Assembly: GCF_003254625.1 (NCBI RefSeq)
Contig: NZ_QJRJ01000080.1
Coordinates: forward strand, 186,001-250,000
Origin: Flavobacterium ginsenosidimutans
GTDB lineage: Bacteria > Bacteroidota > Bacteroidia > Flavobacteriales > Flavobacteriaceae
Direction of reading: 5' to 3'
DNA: 64,000 nucleotides
Within the stretch, counting starts at the first letter, position 1. Each line of letters opens with the position of its first letter. The position numbers and the translations under genes were made by a program. The notes beneath the pieces were generated by a model. The model was not told where the DNA came from. It made no database searches and saw only the letters and a program-made list of their open reading frames with translations. Of this stretch, positions 23,762 through 32,863 are shown in pieces.

Positions 23762-26700
23762 GATTGTTATCAATTTCTTCTGTTAATGGATTCTCTTCTT
23801 CATGTTTTACCAGTTTGTGTTTTTCGGCGATTTTACCAAAAATGTAATACAAACCTGGAATTACAAATACTCCGCAGATTGTTCCGATAAGCATACCTCC
23901 AGCTGCTGCAGTTCCAATCGTTCTGTTACCAATTTTACCTGGACCAGTTGCAAAAGCAAGAGGTAATAAACCAGCGATAAAGGCAAATGAAGTCATCAAA
24001 ATTGGACGGAACCTTGCTTTCGCACCTTCCATTGCAGATTGTAAAACAGTCATACCTGCAGCATGTCTTTGAATGGCAAACTCTACGATCAAAACGGCAT
24101 TTTTACCTAATAATCCGATAAGCATTACCATTGCAACCTGAGCATAAATATTGTTTTCTAATCCAGTTAATTTTAATAAAAAGAAAGCTCCAAAAATACC
24201 CGCTGGCAAAGAAAAAATTACTGACAACGGAAGAATAAAACTTTCGTATTGAGCAGCTAATACCAAGTAAACGAATCCTAAACAGATCAAGAATACCCAG
24301 ATTGCTTGATTTCCTTGTGCCACCTCATCGGCAGAAATACCTGCCCAGTCAATGTCATATCCTCTTGGTAATTTTTCGGCAGCAATTTTCTGAATTACTT
24401 TAATTGCAGTACCAGAACTATAACCCGCCGCTGGAGAACCACTGATTTGTGTTGAGGTATACATATTATGACGTGTAATTTCTGAAAGTCCGTACACTTT
24501 TTCTAACTTCATAAAAGCAGAAAAAGGCACCATTTCATCACGATCATTTTTTACATACAATTTCAAGATATCATCAGGCTGTGCACGATATTCTGGCGAA
24601 GCTTGAACAATTACTTTGTAGTTGATACCAAATTTAATGAAACTGATTTCGTAGTTACTTCCCACAAGAGTTGACAAAGTATTCATAGCATTTTCAATCG
24701 AAACGCCTTTTTGCTGTGCCAAATCATTATCGACTTTCATCATATATTGAGGAAAACTAGAGCTGTAAAAACTAAATACGTTTGTTAATTCTGGCTGTTT
24801 GTTTAATTCGGCCACAAAATCATTATTTACCTGCTCCATTCTCTTATAATCTACAGAACCCGTTTTATCTAATAAACGAAGCTCAAATCCTCCAGCAGCA
24901 CCATATCCTGGTACAGCAGGCGGTTGGAAAAACTCGATATTCGCACCTGTAATATCTTTACATTTTTCCTCCATTTCATGCATAATCTCAAGCACAGATT
25001 CTTTTCTTTCGCTCCAATCTTTAAGGTTAACCAAACAAGTTCCTGAGTTTGCTCCAGTACCTTCAGACAGAATCTCATAACCAGCTAAAGAAGAAACAGA
25101 TTTCACTCCGTCGATATCTTCAGCAATTTTCTGAACGCGCTCTGCAATATTATTAGTTCTCTCTAAAGATGAACCTGGCGGTGTCTGAATAACGGCATAG
25201 AACATTCCCTGATCCTCATTCGGAATAAATCCAGAAGGAACACTACTACTGATAATCCATGTACCAGCACAGAAAACAAGAAGAGAAACAATTGTAACTA
25301 CTCGTCTGTTAACAATTTTTGCCAATACATTTTGATATTTACCTTGTGCTAAATTGAACTTTTCGTTAAAAGCATCAATAAATCTATTTGCAGGAGTTTT
25401 CTTTTTAGGTTGCCCATGATTGTTTTTCAACATCATCGCACAAAGCGCTGGAGTCAACGTTAAAGCAACTACACCCGAAAGTATAATAGCTGTTGCCATA
25501 GTTACAGAGAACTGTCTGTAAAACACCCCTACTGGACCAGACATAAACGCAACCGGAATAAATACCGCAGCCATTAAGAATGTAATTGCAACAATAGCTC
25601 CTGCAATTTCGTGCATTGCTTTTTTAGTTGCTTTAAATGGCGAGAGATGTTCTTCTTCCATCTTGGCATGGACGGCTTCGATAACCACAATCGCGTCATC
25701 GACCACGACTCCAATTGCCAATACTAAGGCGAATAATGTAATTAAGTTCAACGAAATATCGAAGAATGTCATAAATATGAATGTTCCAACCAAAGAAACT
25801 GGAACCGCAATTGCTGGAATTACCGTAGAACGCCAATCTCCTAAGAAAAGGAATACTACTAAACCTACCAGAATAAAGGCTTCTACTAAAGTGTGGATTA
25901 CTTTCTCGATAGAAGCATCAAGGAATTTAGAAACATCATACGAAATTTCGTAATCCATTCCTTTTGGAAATCTCTGTTTAATTTTTTCCAGTTTTGCTTT
26001 TACTTCTTCGATAACTTGATTCGCGTTACTTCCAAAAGACTGTTTCAATACAATAGCCGCAGATGGTCTTCCATTCAAATTCGAATAGATATCATACATC
26101 GAGCTTCCAAATTCAACTTTGGCAACATCTTTTAATCTTAAAAGCTCTCCATTTGGATTTGCTTTTACTACGATATTCTCGTATTGTTCTTTTGTTGTAA
26201 AACGTCCAGAATATTTCAATACGTACTCAAATGCTTGAGAACGTTTACCAGAACTTTCCCCTGTTTTACCTGGAGAAGCCTCCAAACTCTGACTAGATAA
26301 TGCTTCCATTATCTCATCAGCCGAAATTTTATAAGCCAACATACGGTCTGGCTTCAACCAGATACGCATTGCATATTCACGTGTTCCTAAGATATCTCCA
26401 GAACCAATACCGTTTACCCTTTTTAACTCCGAAAGTACGTTGATATCAGCATAGTTATACAAGAATTTCATATCGGTATTTTTGTCTGTACTGTAAAGGT
26501 TCACGTACATCAACATACTCGGTACTTCTCGTGTAATTTTAATACCTTCTCTAATTACTAATGGAGGAAGTTTATTGGTAACCGAAGCCACACGGTTTTG
26601 AACGTTAATTGCAGCTTGATTTGGATCTGTTCCTAAGTTAAATACCACTTTGATTGTAGCTTCACCGTCATTTCCTGCATCAGAAGCCATATATTTCATT

Positions 26701-26921
26701 CCTGGAACTCCGTTTAAGGCTCTTTCCAAAGGAATAACAACCGCCTTAATCATCAATTCACCATTAGATCCTGGATAATCTGCGGTAACGTTCACCATTG
26801 GTGGTGAAATTGTAGGGAATTGGGTAATTGGTAAGTTTAATACCGATAAGATTCCCAAAAAGACAATTATCAGCGATATTACTATCGACAGAACAGGTCT
26901 TTGTATAAATTTATTAAACAT
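23754..26921 (-). CDS. RND multidrug efflux pump, AcrB/MexB-like (HAE1)
   Basis: 1055 residues, the family's usual size. An N-terminal membrane helix (RPVLSIVISLIIVFLG) precedes two large periplasmic loops and 12 predicted membrane segments. The proton-relay Asp pair lies in AIGVVVDDAIVVIE (TM4) and the relay Lys in LLGKNAVLIVEFA (TM10). It exports hydrophobic compounds using the proton gradient, with the adaptor encoded upstream and the outer-membrane factor downstream. No dedicated regulator is adjacent. Confidence 0.95.
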   Translation of the reverse strand: MFNKFIQRPVLSIVISLIIVFLGILSVLNLPITQFPTISPPMVNVTADYPGSNGELMIKAVVIPLERALNGVPGMKYMASDAGNDGEATIKVVFNLGTDPNQAAINVQNRVASVTNKLPPLVIREGIKITREVPSMLMYVNLYSTDKNTDMKFLYNYADINVLSELKRVNGIGSGDILGTREYAMRIWLKPDRMLAYKISADEIMEALSSQSLEASPGKTGESSGKRSQAFEYVLKYSGRFTTKEQYENIVVKANPNGELLRLKDVAKVEFGSSMYDIYSNLNGRPSAAIVLKQSFGSNANQVIEEVKAKLEKIKQRFPKGMDYEISYDVSKFLDASIEKVIHTLVEAFILVGLVVFLFLGDWRSTVIPAIAVPVSLVGTFIFMTFFDISLNLITLFALVLAIGVVVDDAIVVIEAVHAKMEEEHLSPFKATKKAMHEIAGAIVAITFLMAAVFIPVAFMSGPVGVFYRQFSVTMATAIILSGVVALTLTPALCAMMLKNNHGQPKKKTPANRFIDAFNEKFNLAQGKYQNVLAKIVNRRVVTIVSLLVFCAGTWIISSSVPSGFIPNEDQGMFYAVIQTPPGSSLERTNNIAERVQKIAEDIDGVKSVSSLAGYEILSEGTGANSGTCLVNLKDWSERKESVLEIMHEMEEKCKDITGANIEFFQPPAVPGYGAAGGFELRLLDKTGSVDYKRMEQVNNDFVAELNKQPELTNVFSFYSSSFPQYMMKVDNDLAQQKGVSIENAMNTLSTLVGSNYEISFIKFGINYKVIVQASPEYRAQPDDILKLYVKNDRDEMVPFSAFMKLEKVYGLSEITRHNMYTSTQISGSPAAGYSSGTAIKVIQKIAAEKLPRGYDIDWAGISADEVAQGNQAIWVFLICLGFVYLVLAAQYESFILPLSVIFSLPAGIFGAFFLLKLTGLENNIYAQVAMVMLIGLLGKNAVLIVEFAIQRHAAGMTVLQSAMEGAKARFRPILMTSFAFIAGLLPLAFATGPGKIGNRTIGTAAAGGMLIGTICGVFVIPGLYYIFGKIAEKHKLVKHEEENPLTEEIDNNHV

Positions 26922-26955
26922 TTTTGTATTTTTTAATGATTAAAACCCAGTAAAC

Positions 26956-28038
26956 CTATTCTGCTTTTAAACGTAAATGATTGATTACCTCTTTAGGAGA
27001 TTCGTACTCAAATTTAATTTTGTCGTTTTCTTTTACTTTCTGAACTCCTTCAAGCAAGATTTTATCATTTTCTGTAAGACCAGTTTTGATTACATACAAA
27101 TCAGGGATTTCGCCCGTAATTGTAATTTCTCTAGAACTTACTTTATTGTCTTTACTTACTACAAAAACATATTTTTTATCTTGAATTTCGTAAGTCGCTT
27201 TTTGTGGAATTACAATAGCGTTTTTAAGAGGAACGTTCATTTGAACTTGTCCTGTTTCACCATTTCTAAGTAATTTTCCTGAGTTAGGGAATCTTGCTCT
27301 GAAAGCGATATTTCCAGTTTCATTGTTAAATTCACTTTCGATAACTTCAACATTTCCTTTGTCTTTAAAAGTATCTCCGTTAGCTAATACTAAAGCAACT
27401 TTATTATCTGCTCTGTCTTTAATATTAGTTTCATATTGAAGATATTCTGGCTCAGAAACATTGAAATAAGCAAACATCTGACTATTGTCTGAAAGGCTTG
27501 TCAATAATTCGCCTTCGTCGATAAGACTTCCTAGTTTTAATGGAATTCTATCAATTGTTCCGTCAAAAGGAGCTTTGATTTCTGTGAATGATAAATGTAG
27601 TTTTGCTAATGAAACCTCAGCTTTTGCAGATTGCAATTTTGCTTGAGCTACACTAAGTTCGTTTCTAGAAACGATATTTTTGTCTGCCAATAATTTAGCA
27701 TTTTGTAATTCGATTTCAGCTGATTTTTGTTCAGCTTGAGCTTTTAGTAATTCTGCCTGATACATATTCGGCATAATTCTAAATAAAAGTTGTCCAGCTT
27801 TTACAAACTGTCCTTCATCAACATAAATATTTTGTAAAAACCCTTTTTCCTGGGCACGGATTTCGATATTTCGAACAGATCTAATCTGAGAAACATAGTC
27901 TTTTGTAAATGAAGTGTCAATTTTTATCGGATTTGTTACTGTAAACTTTTCCGCTTCTTCTTTTTCTTCTTTTTTTTCTGCGCAACTGGTTAAGCACACC
28001 AAGGCCATAAAGCCTGTGAACAAGATAATTCTTTTCAT
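26956..28038 (-). CDS. RND efflux periplasmic adaptor (membrane fusion protein)
   Basis: 360 residues. Lipobox CLTSC (Cys19), a split lipoyl domain (FLQNIYVDEGQFVKAGQLLF and APFDGTIDRIPLKLGSLIDE), a helical hairpin between them, then beta-barrel and membrane-proximal domains. First gene of the minus-strand operon adaptor-pump-outer factor, 34 bases before the pump gene. Confidence 0.93.
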   Translation of the reverse strand: MKRIILFTGFMALVCLTSCAEKKEEKEEAEKFTVTNPIKIDTSFTKDYVSQIRSVRNIEIRAQEKGFLQNIYVDEGQFVKAGQLLFRIMPNMYQAELLKAQAEQKSAEIELQNAKLLADKNIVSRNELSVAQAKLQSAKAEVSLAKLHLSFTEIKAPFDGTIDRIPLKLGSLIDEGELLTSLSDNSQMFAYFNVSEPEYLQYETNIKDRADNKVALVLANGDTFKDKGNVEVIESEFNNETGNIAFRARFPNSGKLLRNGETGQVQMNVPLKNAIVIPQKATYEIQDKKYVFVVSKDNKVSSREITITGEIPDLYVIKTGLTENDKILLEGVQKVKENDKIKFEYESPKEVINHLRLKAE

Positions 28039-28215
28039 GATTTTAAAATGGAAATTAAGCGATTGAATGCTTGGAATACATAGATTCCTTAAAGATGGTT
28101 AGACACCTGAAAGCCCTAGCTTGACCTCAATTTTCATATAAGTGGAAGTAAAGAAATAATATACATCAACAAGATATGCAGATCGCAACTCAGGCAACCG
28201 ATGTATACTTTAAAA

Positions 28216-28596
28216 TCAAATTCTTAATACGCGTTGAGTAATGTATAAAGGATTTGAATGCCCGAAAACGGGTGTAGAAATTTTAAAACGATTGGAATCA
28301 TTTACAACAGATTGATCTGATAGTGTCAGATACAAATGGTCTACTAAACTGTAAGTTGTTGCAAAAAATTTATTCGTAAGTCCATCAACATCATCACTTC
28401 CTAGAAGATCTTCTTCAATATCAACGTCTGCATCTTCTATAATTGAAGATCCTCGATCTTGACTGGTGAATTTAACTCGATGTTTCTTTTCAAGATTATG
28501 GTGTTGAGGTAAGCCAAAAGTATTTGCATTAAGATATTGGCCTCCGCCGAACAGAAGCATATTCATGAATACTAAAAATACTATTAACTTTCTCAT
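28216..28596 (-). CDS. Conserved small exported protein, unknown function
   Basis: 126 residues from ATG at 28596. A longer upstream frame would add 20 residues but runs through the promoter region: a TACTTTCG box sits just upstream on the minus strand. Signal peptide of about 24 residues (MRKLIVFLVFMNMLLFGG), then a charged segment, an acidic stretch (EDADVDIEEDLLGSDD) and a short C-terminal domain (NKFFATTYSLVDHLYL). No family recognised. Confidence 0.6.
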   Translation of the reverse strand: MRKLIVFLVFMNMLLFGGGQYLNANTFGLPQHHNLEKKHRVKFTSQDRGSSIIEDADVDIEEDLLGSDDVDGLTNKFFATTYSLVDHLYLTLSDQSVVNDSNRFKISTPVFGHSNPLYITQRVLRI

Positions 28597-28735
28597 TTGG
28601 GTGCGAAAGTAGTAAAAGATTATAATATAAAAAATAAAATAAGAAAGTCTTAACATTGCTTTTTTTACGAAAACGTTTTCAATTTAAATCAATGATTTAA
28701 AATGCTTAAAAAAAGACCAAAATATTAAATATCAA

Positions 28736-29143
28736 TCACTTAAATACATTTTCCATAATAGTAAATTCCTGTCCCGCTTTGACAAAAGAACTTCCTGTAT
28801 CGATCATTCCGAACTTTTCATAGAATTGCTTCTTCTCTGTTCTAGCATTGCACCAGATTTTTTTCACTCCTTTTTCTTTCGCAGATTTAAAAATATAGTT
28901 CAATAATTCAGATGCAATTCCTCTTCCTTGATAAGCATGTAAAGTCGCTAATTTTCTAAACTGCATCTCATCATTTACAATAAAACAAGAAACAATTGAG
29001 ACTAATTGATTGTCTTCAAAAACACCATAATGCAATCCAGAATTATCTTCTTCGAGCTGCACAAACTCAAAAGGCTGATCTGGCCACATTACTTCATGCC
29101 TAATCTGCCAAGTATCTGATGCTTTAATTGCTTTTATTTCCAT
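28736..29143 (-). CDS. GNAT-family N-acetyltransferase
   Basis: 135 residues. Acetyl-CoA-binding motif A is visible as LATLHAYQGRGIASELLNYI (about 67-86), followed by KKIWCNARTEKKQFYEKFGM, the usual GNAT end strand and helix. Cytosolic and monocistronic. The substrate cannot be predicted. Confidence 0.85.
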   Translation of the reverse strand: MEIKAIKASDTWQIRHEVMWPDQPFEFVQLEEDNSGLHYGVFEDNQLVSIVSCFIVNDEMQFRKLATLHAYQGRGIASELLNYIFKSAKEKGVKKIWCNARTEKKQFYEKFGMIDTGSSFVKAGQEFTIMENVFK

Positions 29144-29319
29144 TGTAAATTATTTCAAGTGAGTCAAAATTAATTCATTTTGATGGAAATTAGAAAAGCA
29201 AAATAAAAAACTGCATCAAACTCACTTTCAAAACTTTACACAAAAATAAATCAGACAAATCATTCAATTTAAATCTATTATGAGTATTTTTATATCACCA
29301 AAATCAAATAAATTCGGTT

Positions 29320-29883
29320 ATGAGAAAATTCTTTTTAGCAGTATTTTTATGTATTTGTGCAAATGGTTTTGCGCAGTTAATACAAATTGGCCCTCAAGTT
29401 TCAACCAATATTACTTCTGTCAATACAGATAATTTCAGTTCTGATCATACCAATACTGGAATCGGTTTTGCGGCTTTTGCCAGATTAAATCTTGCGCTTT
29501 TTTACGCTCAAGGCGAATTTGGCTATGCAAAAACGAATTTCAGTGTTTACCAAGATGGCGTTGGAGAAACAGAATTTAAATTGGCTGGAACAGATGCTAC
29601 CTTAATTGCTGGACTTAAAATTATTCCATTAGGAAAAGCTGGTAATGTAAGAATCTTTGCTGGGTACAACTGGAAGAATTATTCAGACATTAGTACCAGT
29701 AATAATCTCAATTCTATCGCAATAGAAAGAAATAATCACAGTGTACTTGGAGGAGTTGGAGTTGATGTCTGGAGATTGACATTTGACGTGCGATATCTTG
29801 CAGGTTTAACTGATATTGATTCTTCTGGCGGTGAAGTTAAAACAGGCGTAACAAACTTGTCACTCGGGTTTAAATTCTTGTAA
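29320..29883 (+). CDS. Outer-membrane beta-barrel protein (porin-like)
   Basis: 187 residues. Signal peptide MRKFFLAVFLCICANGFAQ with Ala-Gln cleavage, then alternating amphipathic strands (ALFYAQGEFGYAKTNF, VRIFAGYNW, VDVWRLTFDVRYLAGL) and a C-terminal Phe-x-Phe-Leu strand typical of barrel assembly. Size fits an 8-stranded barrel of the opacity/OmpX type. Structural or adhesive role inferred. Confidence 0.8.
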   Translation: MRKFFLAVFLCICANGFAQLIQIGPQVSTNITSVNTDNFSSDHTNTGIGFAAFARLNLALFYAQGEFGYAKTNFSVYQDGVGETEFKLAGTDATLIAGLKIIPLGKAGNVRIFAGYNWKNYSDISTSNNLNSIAIERNNHSVLGGVGVDVWRLTFDVRYLAGLTDIDSSGGEVKTGVTNLSLGFKFL

Positions 29884-29895
29884 AATACAATTCAT

Positions 29896-29926
29896 AAAAA
29901 AGGGAATCATTTGATTCCCTTTTTTT
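29896..29926. terminator. Bidirectional terminator
   Basis: AAAAAAGGGAATC pairs with GATTCCCTTTTTT around a four-base loop, between convergent genes. Confidence 0.9.
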
Positions 29927-30533
29927 AGATCTTAACGTAGTAACTTTCTTCGTTATCACTTTTTATTTTTTCTATTCCTTCTTTGGTTTTAACTGCAACG
30001 TTAATTACATGCAATACATTTGCTTTTTCATTAATACTGCAATTCCAAATTGTTCCATCAGAAAGTACAATTTCTGAAAATAAAGACACTGTACTATTAG
30101 CATCATTATAAATCAAATTTTCTTTTTTAATAAGTTTTCTCGTTTGAGTCTTTTTATCTACTTCATAAAACGAAATAGTATCTTCTTTAATTTCTATAAT
30201 TTCTTCAACTGCAGATTGATTACTAACAGCTGCATTTGACCAGACTGGCTGATTACCTGATTTTTTCCAAGTTCCTACAGCTTGATCCAAAATTTCCTTT
30301 CTCAAAACATCACGTAAAGTATCAACCTTTTTAGCTGCTTCTTTTCCTATTTCATTTTCAGGTTTAATCTTTGCAACTAACGAAAATAAATCAATAGCTT
30401 TCACAAAATCCGATTTTTTGTAATACGAAATGGCTAATTCGTATTTGTTTTTTTGAAAAACAGTTTTCTGATCATTCTGCCCATATAATTGAGCGGCAGC
30501 CAATAAAACAATAAGAGCAAATGTATTTTTCAT
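29925..30533 (-). CDS. Exported protein with a TPR-like N-terminal region
   Basis: 202 residues. Signal peptide ending AAAQLYGQ, a TPR-like helical pair (YELAISYYKKSDFVKAIDLF), then a beta-rich C-terminal half (DTISFYEVDKKTQTRKLIKK) that resembles small periplasmic lipocalin-like domains. Function unknown; monocistronic. Confidence 0.65.
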   Translation of the reverse strand: MKNTFALIVLLAAAQLYGQNDQKTVFQKNKYELAISYYKKSDFVKAIDLFSLVAKIKPENEIGKEAAKKVDTLRDVLRKEILDQAVGTWKKSGNQPVWSNAAVSNQSAVEEIIEIKEDTISFYEVDKKTQTRKLIKKENLIYNDANSTVSLFSEIVLSDGTIWNCSINEKANVLHVINVAVKTKEGIEKIKSDNEESYYVKI

Positions 30534-30635
30534 TCAAAAATTTGTAGGTTTTTTATTATTTTACAAACATAGTCTTTTTTGCAAAAACTTCTTTACGGTT
30601 TTCCATAATTTGTAATATTTTTATTCATTCAAAAT

Positions 30636-30675
30636 AAAAAATGTCTCTTTATGTAATAATAAAGAGACATTTTTA
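30636..30675. terminator. Terminator downstream of the M1 peptidase gene
   Basis: AAAAATGTCTCTTTAT pairs with ATAAAGAGACATTTTT (12-bp GC-containing core plus A/T flanks), a good terminator for the minus-strand peptidase transcript. Confidence 0.85.
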
Positions 30676-30698
30676 GATATAGTGTAAAAATTACTTAG

Positions 30699-32576
30699 TT
30701 ATTTAACATTTAAAACATTGTTTTCTGGCGTTGCATCCATAAAAATACCTCCGTCAAGTTGGATTTGATCAATTTTTTTAGTGCTTTTCAAAACTATTTT
30801 TGCCGTTTTTTGATTTTTCTCCCAAATTGCTGGCGTCTGATGAAGTGTTACTTTCGATTTGTCAGCATAAGTAATAATTACATCAAAAGGAATTGCAAAA
30901 CCTCCAATGTTTTCTACAGTTATAATTTTCTTATCTGCAGAAATACCTTTGACAGCGATATCTAAATAGTTATTGGTAAAAAACCAATTGTTGAAAAACC
31001 AATTTAAATTCTTTCCTGTTGTTGCATTAAAGGAATTGAAATAATCCCACGGAATTGGGTGTTTTCCATTCCATGTGTCCATATAAGCGTGCAAAGCTTT
31101 TTTAAACAAATCATCTCCTAACATATCTTTCAAAGCCAAATAAGAAAGAGAAGCTTTTCCGTATGAGTTATTTCCATAACCAGCTCCAGAAACCTGCGTA
31201 GACATTGTTATAATAGGCTGGTCTTGTTCTGAAGAGCGATCGTAGATATAATGGCTTACTCTAAAGTCCTTATAAAATTTATCTGCTGATTCTTTACCAC
31301 GCTCTGCAATTGCGATTAGATATTCGAAAGTCGTTGCCCAACCTTCATCCATAAATGCATAACGAGTTTCGTTAATTCCCATGTAAAAAGGAAAATAAGT
31401 ATGAGCAACTTCATGATCTTGAACCAATTGTGCAAAAACAGCATCTCCCATTTCCGAGTCGTTACACATCATTGGATATTCCATATCTGCGAAACCTTGA
31501 AAAGCTGTCATTTTTGAAAATGGATAAGGAACTCCTGGCCAATTATTTGAAAACCAATCTAAAGCATATTGATTGTTTTTTACAGAGTTTACGAAATCTA
31601 ATCCTTTTACATCATAAGCTGCCTGAACACTTGCACGACGATTTGTCTTTTTATCAACCACAACACTGCTAGCATCCCACAAATAATGATCGCTTAAACC
31701 AAAACATACATCAGAAATATTTTTAGCTTCAAATTTCCAGACATTCCAATCGTATTGTTTAGTCACAACGCCGTCTTTCATTTCTTGTTCATTAGCGATA
31801 TGAAGAATTTCATCTGTTGTATAAGATTTCTTTAAACGCGCTGCAAATTCTGGCTGTAAAACTTCGTCTGGATTTAATAAATCTCCCGTCGCATAAACAA
31901 CATAATTTTTAGGTGCTTTTACAGAGAAAACGTAGTCATTAAAGTCATTATAAAATTCCTGACGATCTGTATGAGGCAATTTATCCCAGCCATTATAATC
32001 ATCATAAACAGAAACTCTTGGATAACTGTAAGCCACAAAAAAAGTTGTTTCGTCAATTTGCCCTTCTCTTCCGCTTTCTTTAGACAAAGGGTAATTCCAC
32101 TGAATATTTAAAACTGTTTTTGAATGAGGCAAAATCGGTTTTTTCAGTTTTACACTTTCTACAGTTCCCCAATTTTTAGCGTCTTCTTTATAGACCTCAT
32201 TTTCTATTTTTAATGAAGTAATCGTTAATCCGTCGCTTAAAAAATCGTTGCTAACGCCACTACCACGAGGCGAAGAAGGTTTGTGAAGGTTATTTACAAA
32301 ACGAATAGCAATACTTTTTAAAGTATCCTTGCTATTATTTTCATAAATAATGGTTTCTGTTCCGCTGACCAATCTCGTTTTCGGATCAACTGAAATCTCC
32401 ATGTTGTATTTTCCGTGATTCTGCCAATAGTTTACTCCTGGTTTTCCGTCTTTAGAACGTGTTCCCTCTGCATAAGCTTTTTTAATATTTCTTGGCATGT
32501 AAAGCTCTTGTGCAAAGTTATTTTGAGCAAAAAGAACAAATGCTATTAATGCAAATTGCAATATTTTCTTTTTCAT
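30699..32576 (-). CDS. M1-family metallopeptidase (aminopeptidase)
   Basis: 625 residues with a signal peptide ending NNFAQ. Zinc ligands are His388, His392 (HEVAH) and Glu411 (MDEGWAT); Glu389 is catalytic. The exopeptidase loop reads ADMEYPMM in place of GAMEN. The C-terminus is short, without the large ERAP-like domain. Probably a periplasmic or outer-membrane-associated aminopeptidase acting on peptides taken up as nutrients. It stands alone on the minus strand. Confidence 0.92.
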   Translation of the reverse strand: MKKKILQFALIAFVLFAQNNFAQELYMPRNIKKAYAEGTRSKDGKPGVNYWQNHGKYNMEISVDPKTRLVSGTETIIYENNSKDTLKSIAIRFVNNLHKPSSPRGSGVSNDFLSDGLTITSLKIENEVYKEDAKNWGTVESVKLKKPILPHSKTVLNIQWNYPLSKESGREGQIDETTFFVAYSYPRVSVYDDYNGWDKLPHTDRQEFYNDFNDYVFSVKAPKNYVVYATGDLLNPDEVLQPEFAARLKKSYTTDEILHIANEQEMKDGVVTKQYDWNVWKFEAKNISDVCFGLSDHYLWDASSVVVDKKTNRRASVQAAYDVKGLDFVNSVKNNQYALDWFSNNWPGVPYPFSKMTAFQGFADMEYPMMCNDSEMGDAVFAQLVQDHEVAHTYFPFYMGINETRYAFMDEGWATTFEYLIAIAERGKESADKFYKDFRVSHYIYDRSSEQDQPIITMSTQVSGAGYGNNSYGKASLSYLALKDMLGDDLFKKALHAYMDTWNGKHPIPWDYFNSFNATTGKNLNWFFNNWFFTNNYLDIAVKGISADKKIITVENIGGFAIPFDVIITYADKSKVTLHQTPAIWEKNQKTAKIVLKSTKKIDQIQLDGGIFMDATPENNVLNVK

Positions 32577-32765
32577 AAATGATTCTTAGATCTTTAAAAT
32601 TATTTATATAAGACTGCTGTTTGAAGGCAATGTTACAAATTTAATTATTAATTGTAAATTGTTAATGGTGAATTGTAATTAGTGAGATGTAAAATATGAA
32701 AAAAACTTTAAAATATTTTTAACTCCTCATTTAACTTTTGATTTTTCACTTTTCATGATCAAAGA

Positions 32766-32800
32766 AATCTTAGAATCTCAGAACCTTAGCATCTTAAAAA
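32766..32800. repeat. CTTAG-type intergenic repeat, copy 1
   Basis: Tandem 10-11-base units of the form CTTAGAATCT-CAGAACCTTAG. The same units occur at 44375-44460, 53186-53220, 53837-53880 and 54882-54918. Confidence 0.6.
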
Positions 32801-32834
32801 GAAAAACCGCCTGTAACCAAAAGGCAACAGACGG
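32801..32834 (-). terminator. Terminator after gapN
   Basis: On the minus strand CCGTCTGT pairs with ACAGGCGG (one G-U pair), followed by TTTTTC. Confidence 0.8.
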
Positions 32835-32863
32835 AGTCTACAATTAATATATAACTTTGATGG

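Noticed and set aside
28597..28656. N-terminal extension of the small exported protein
   Set aside because: Starting at the later ATG gives a proper signal peptide, and the extension crosses a promoter-like box.
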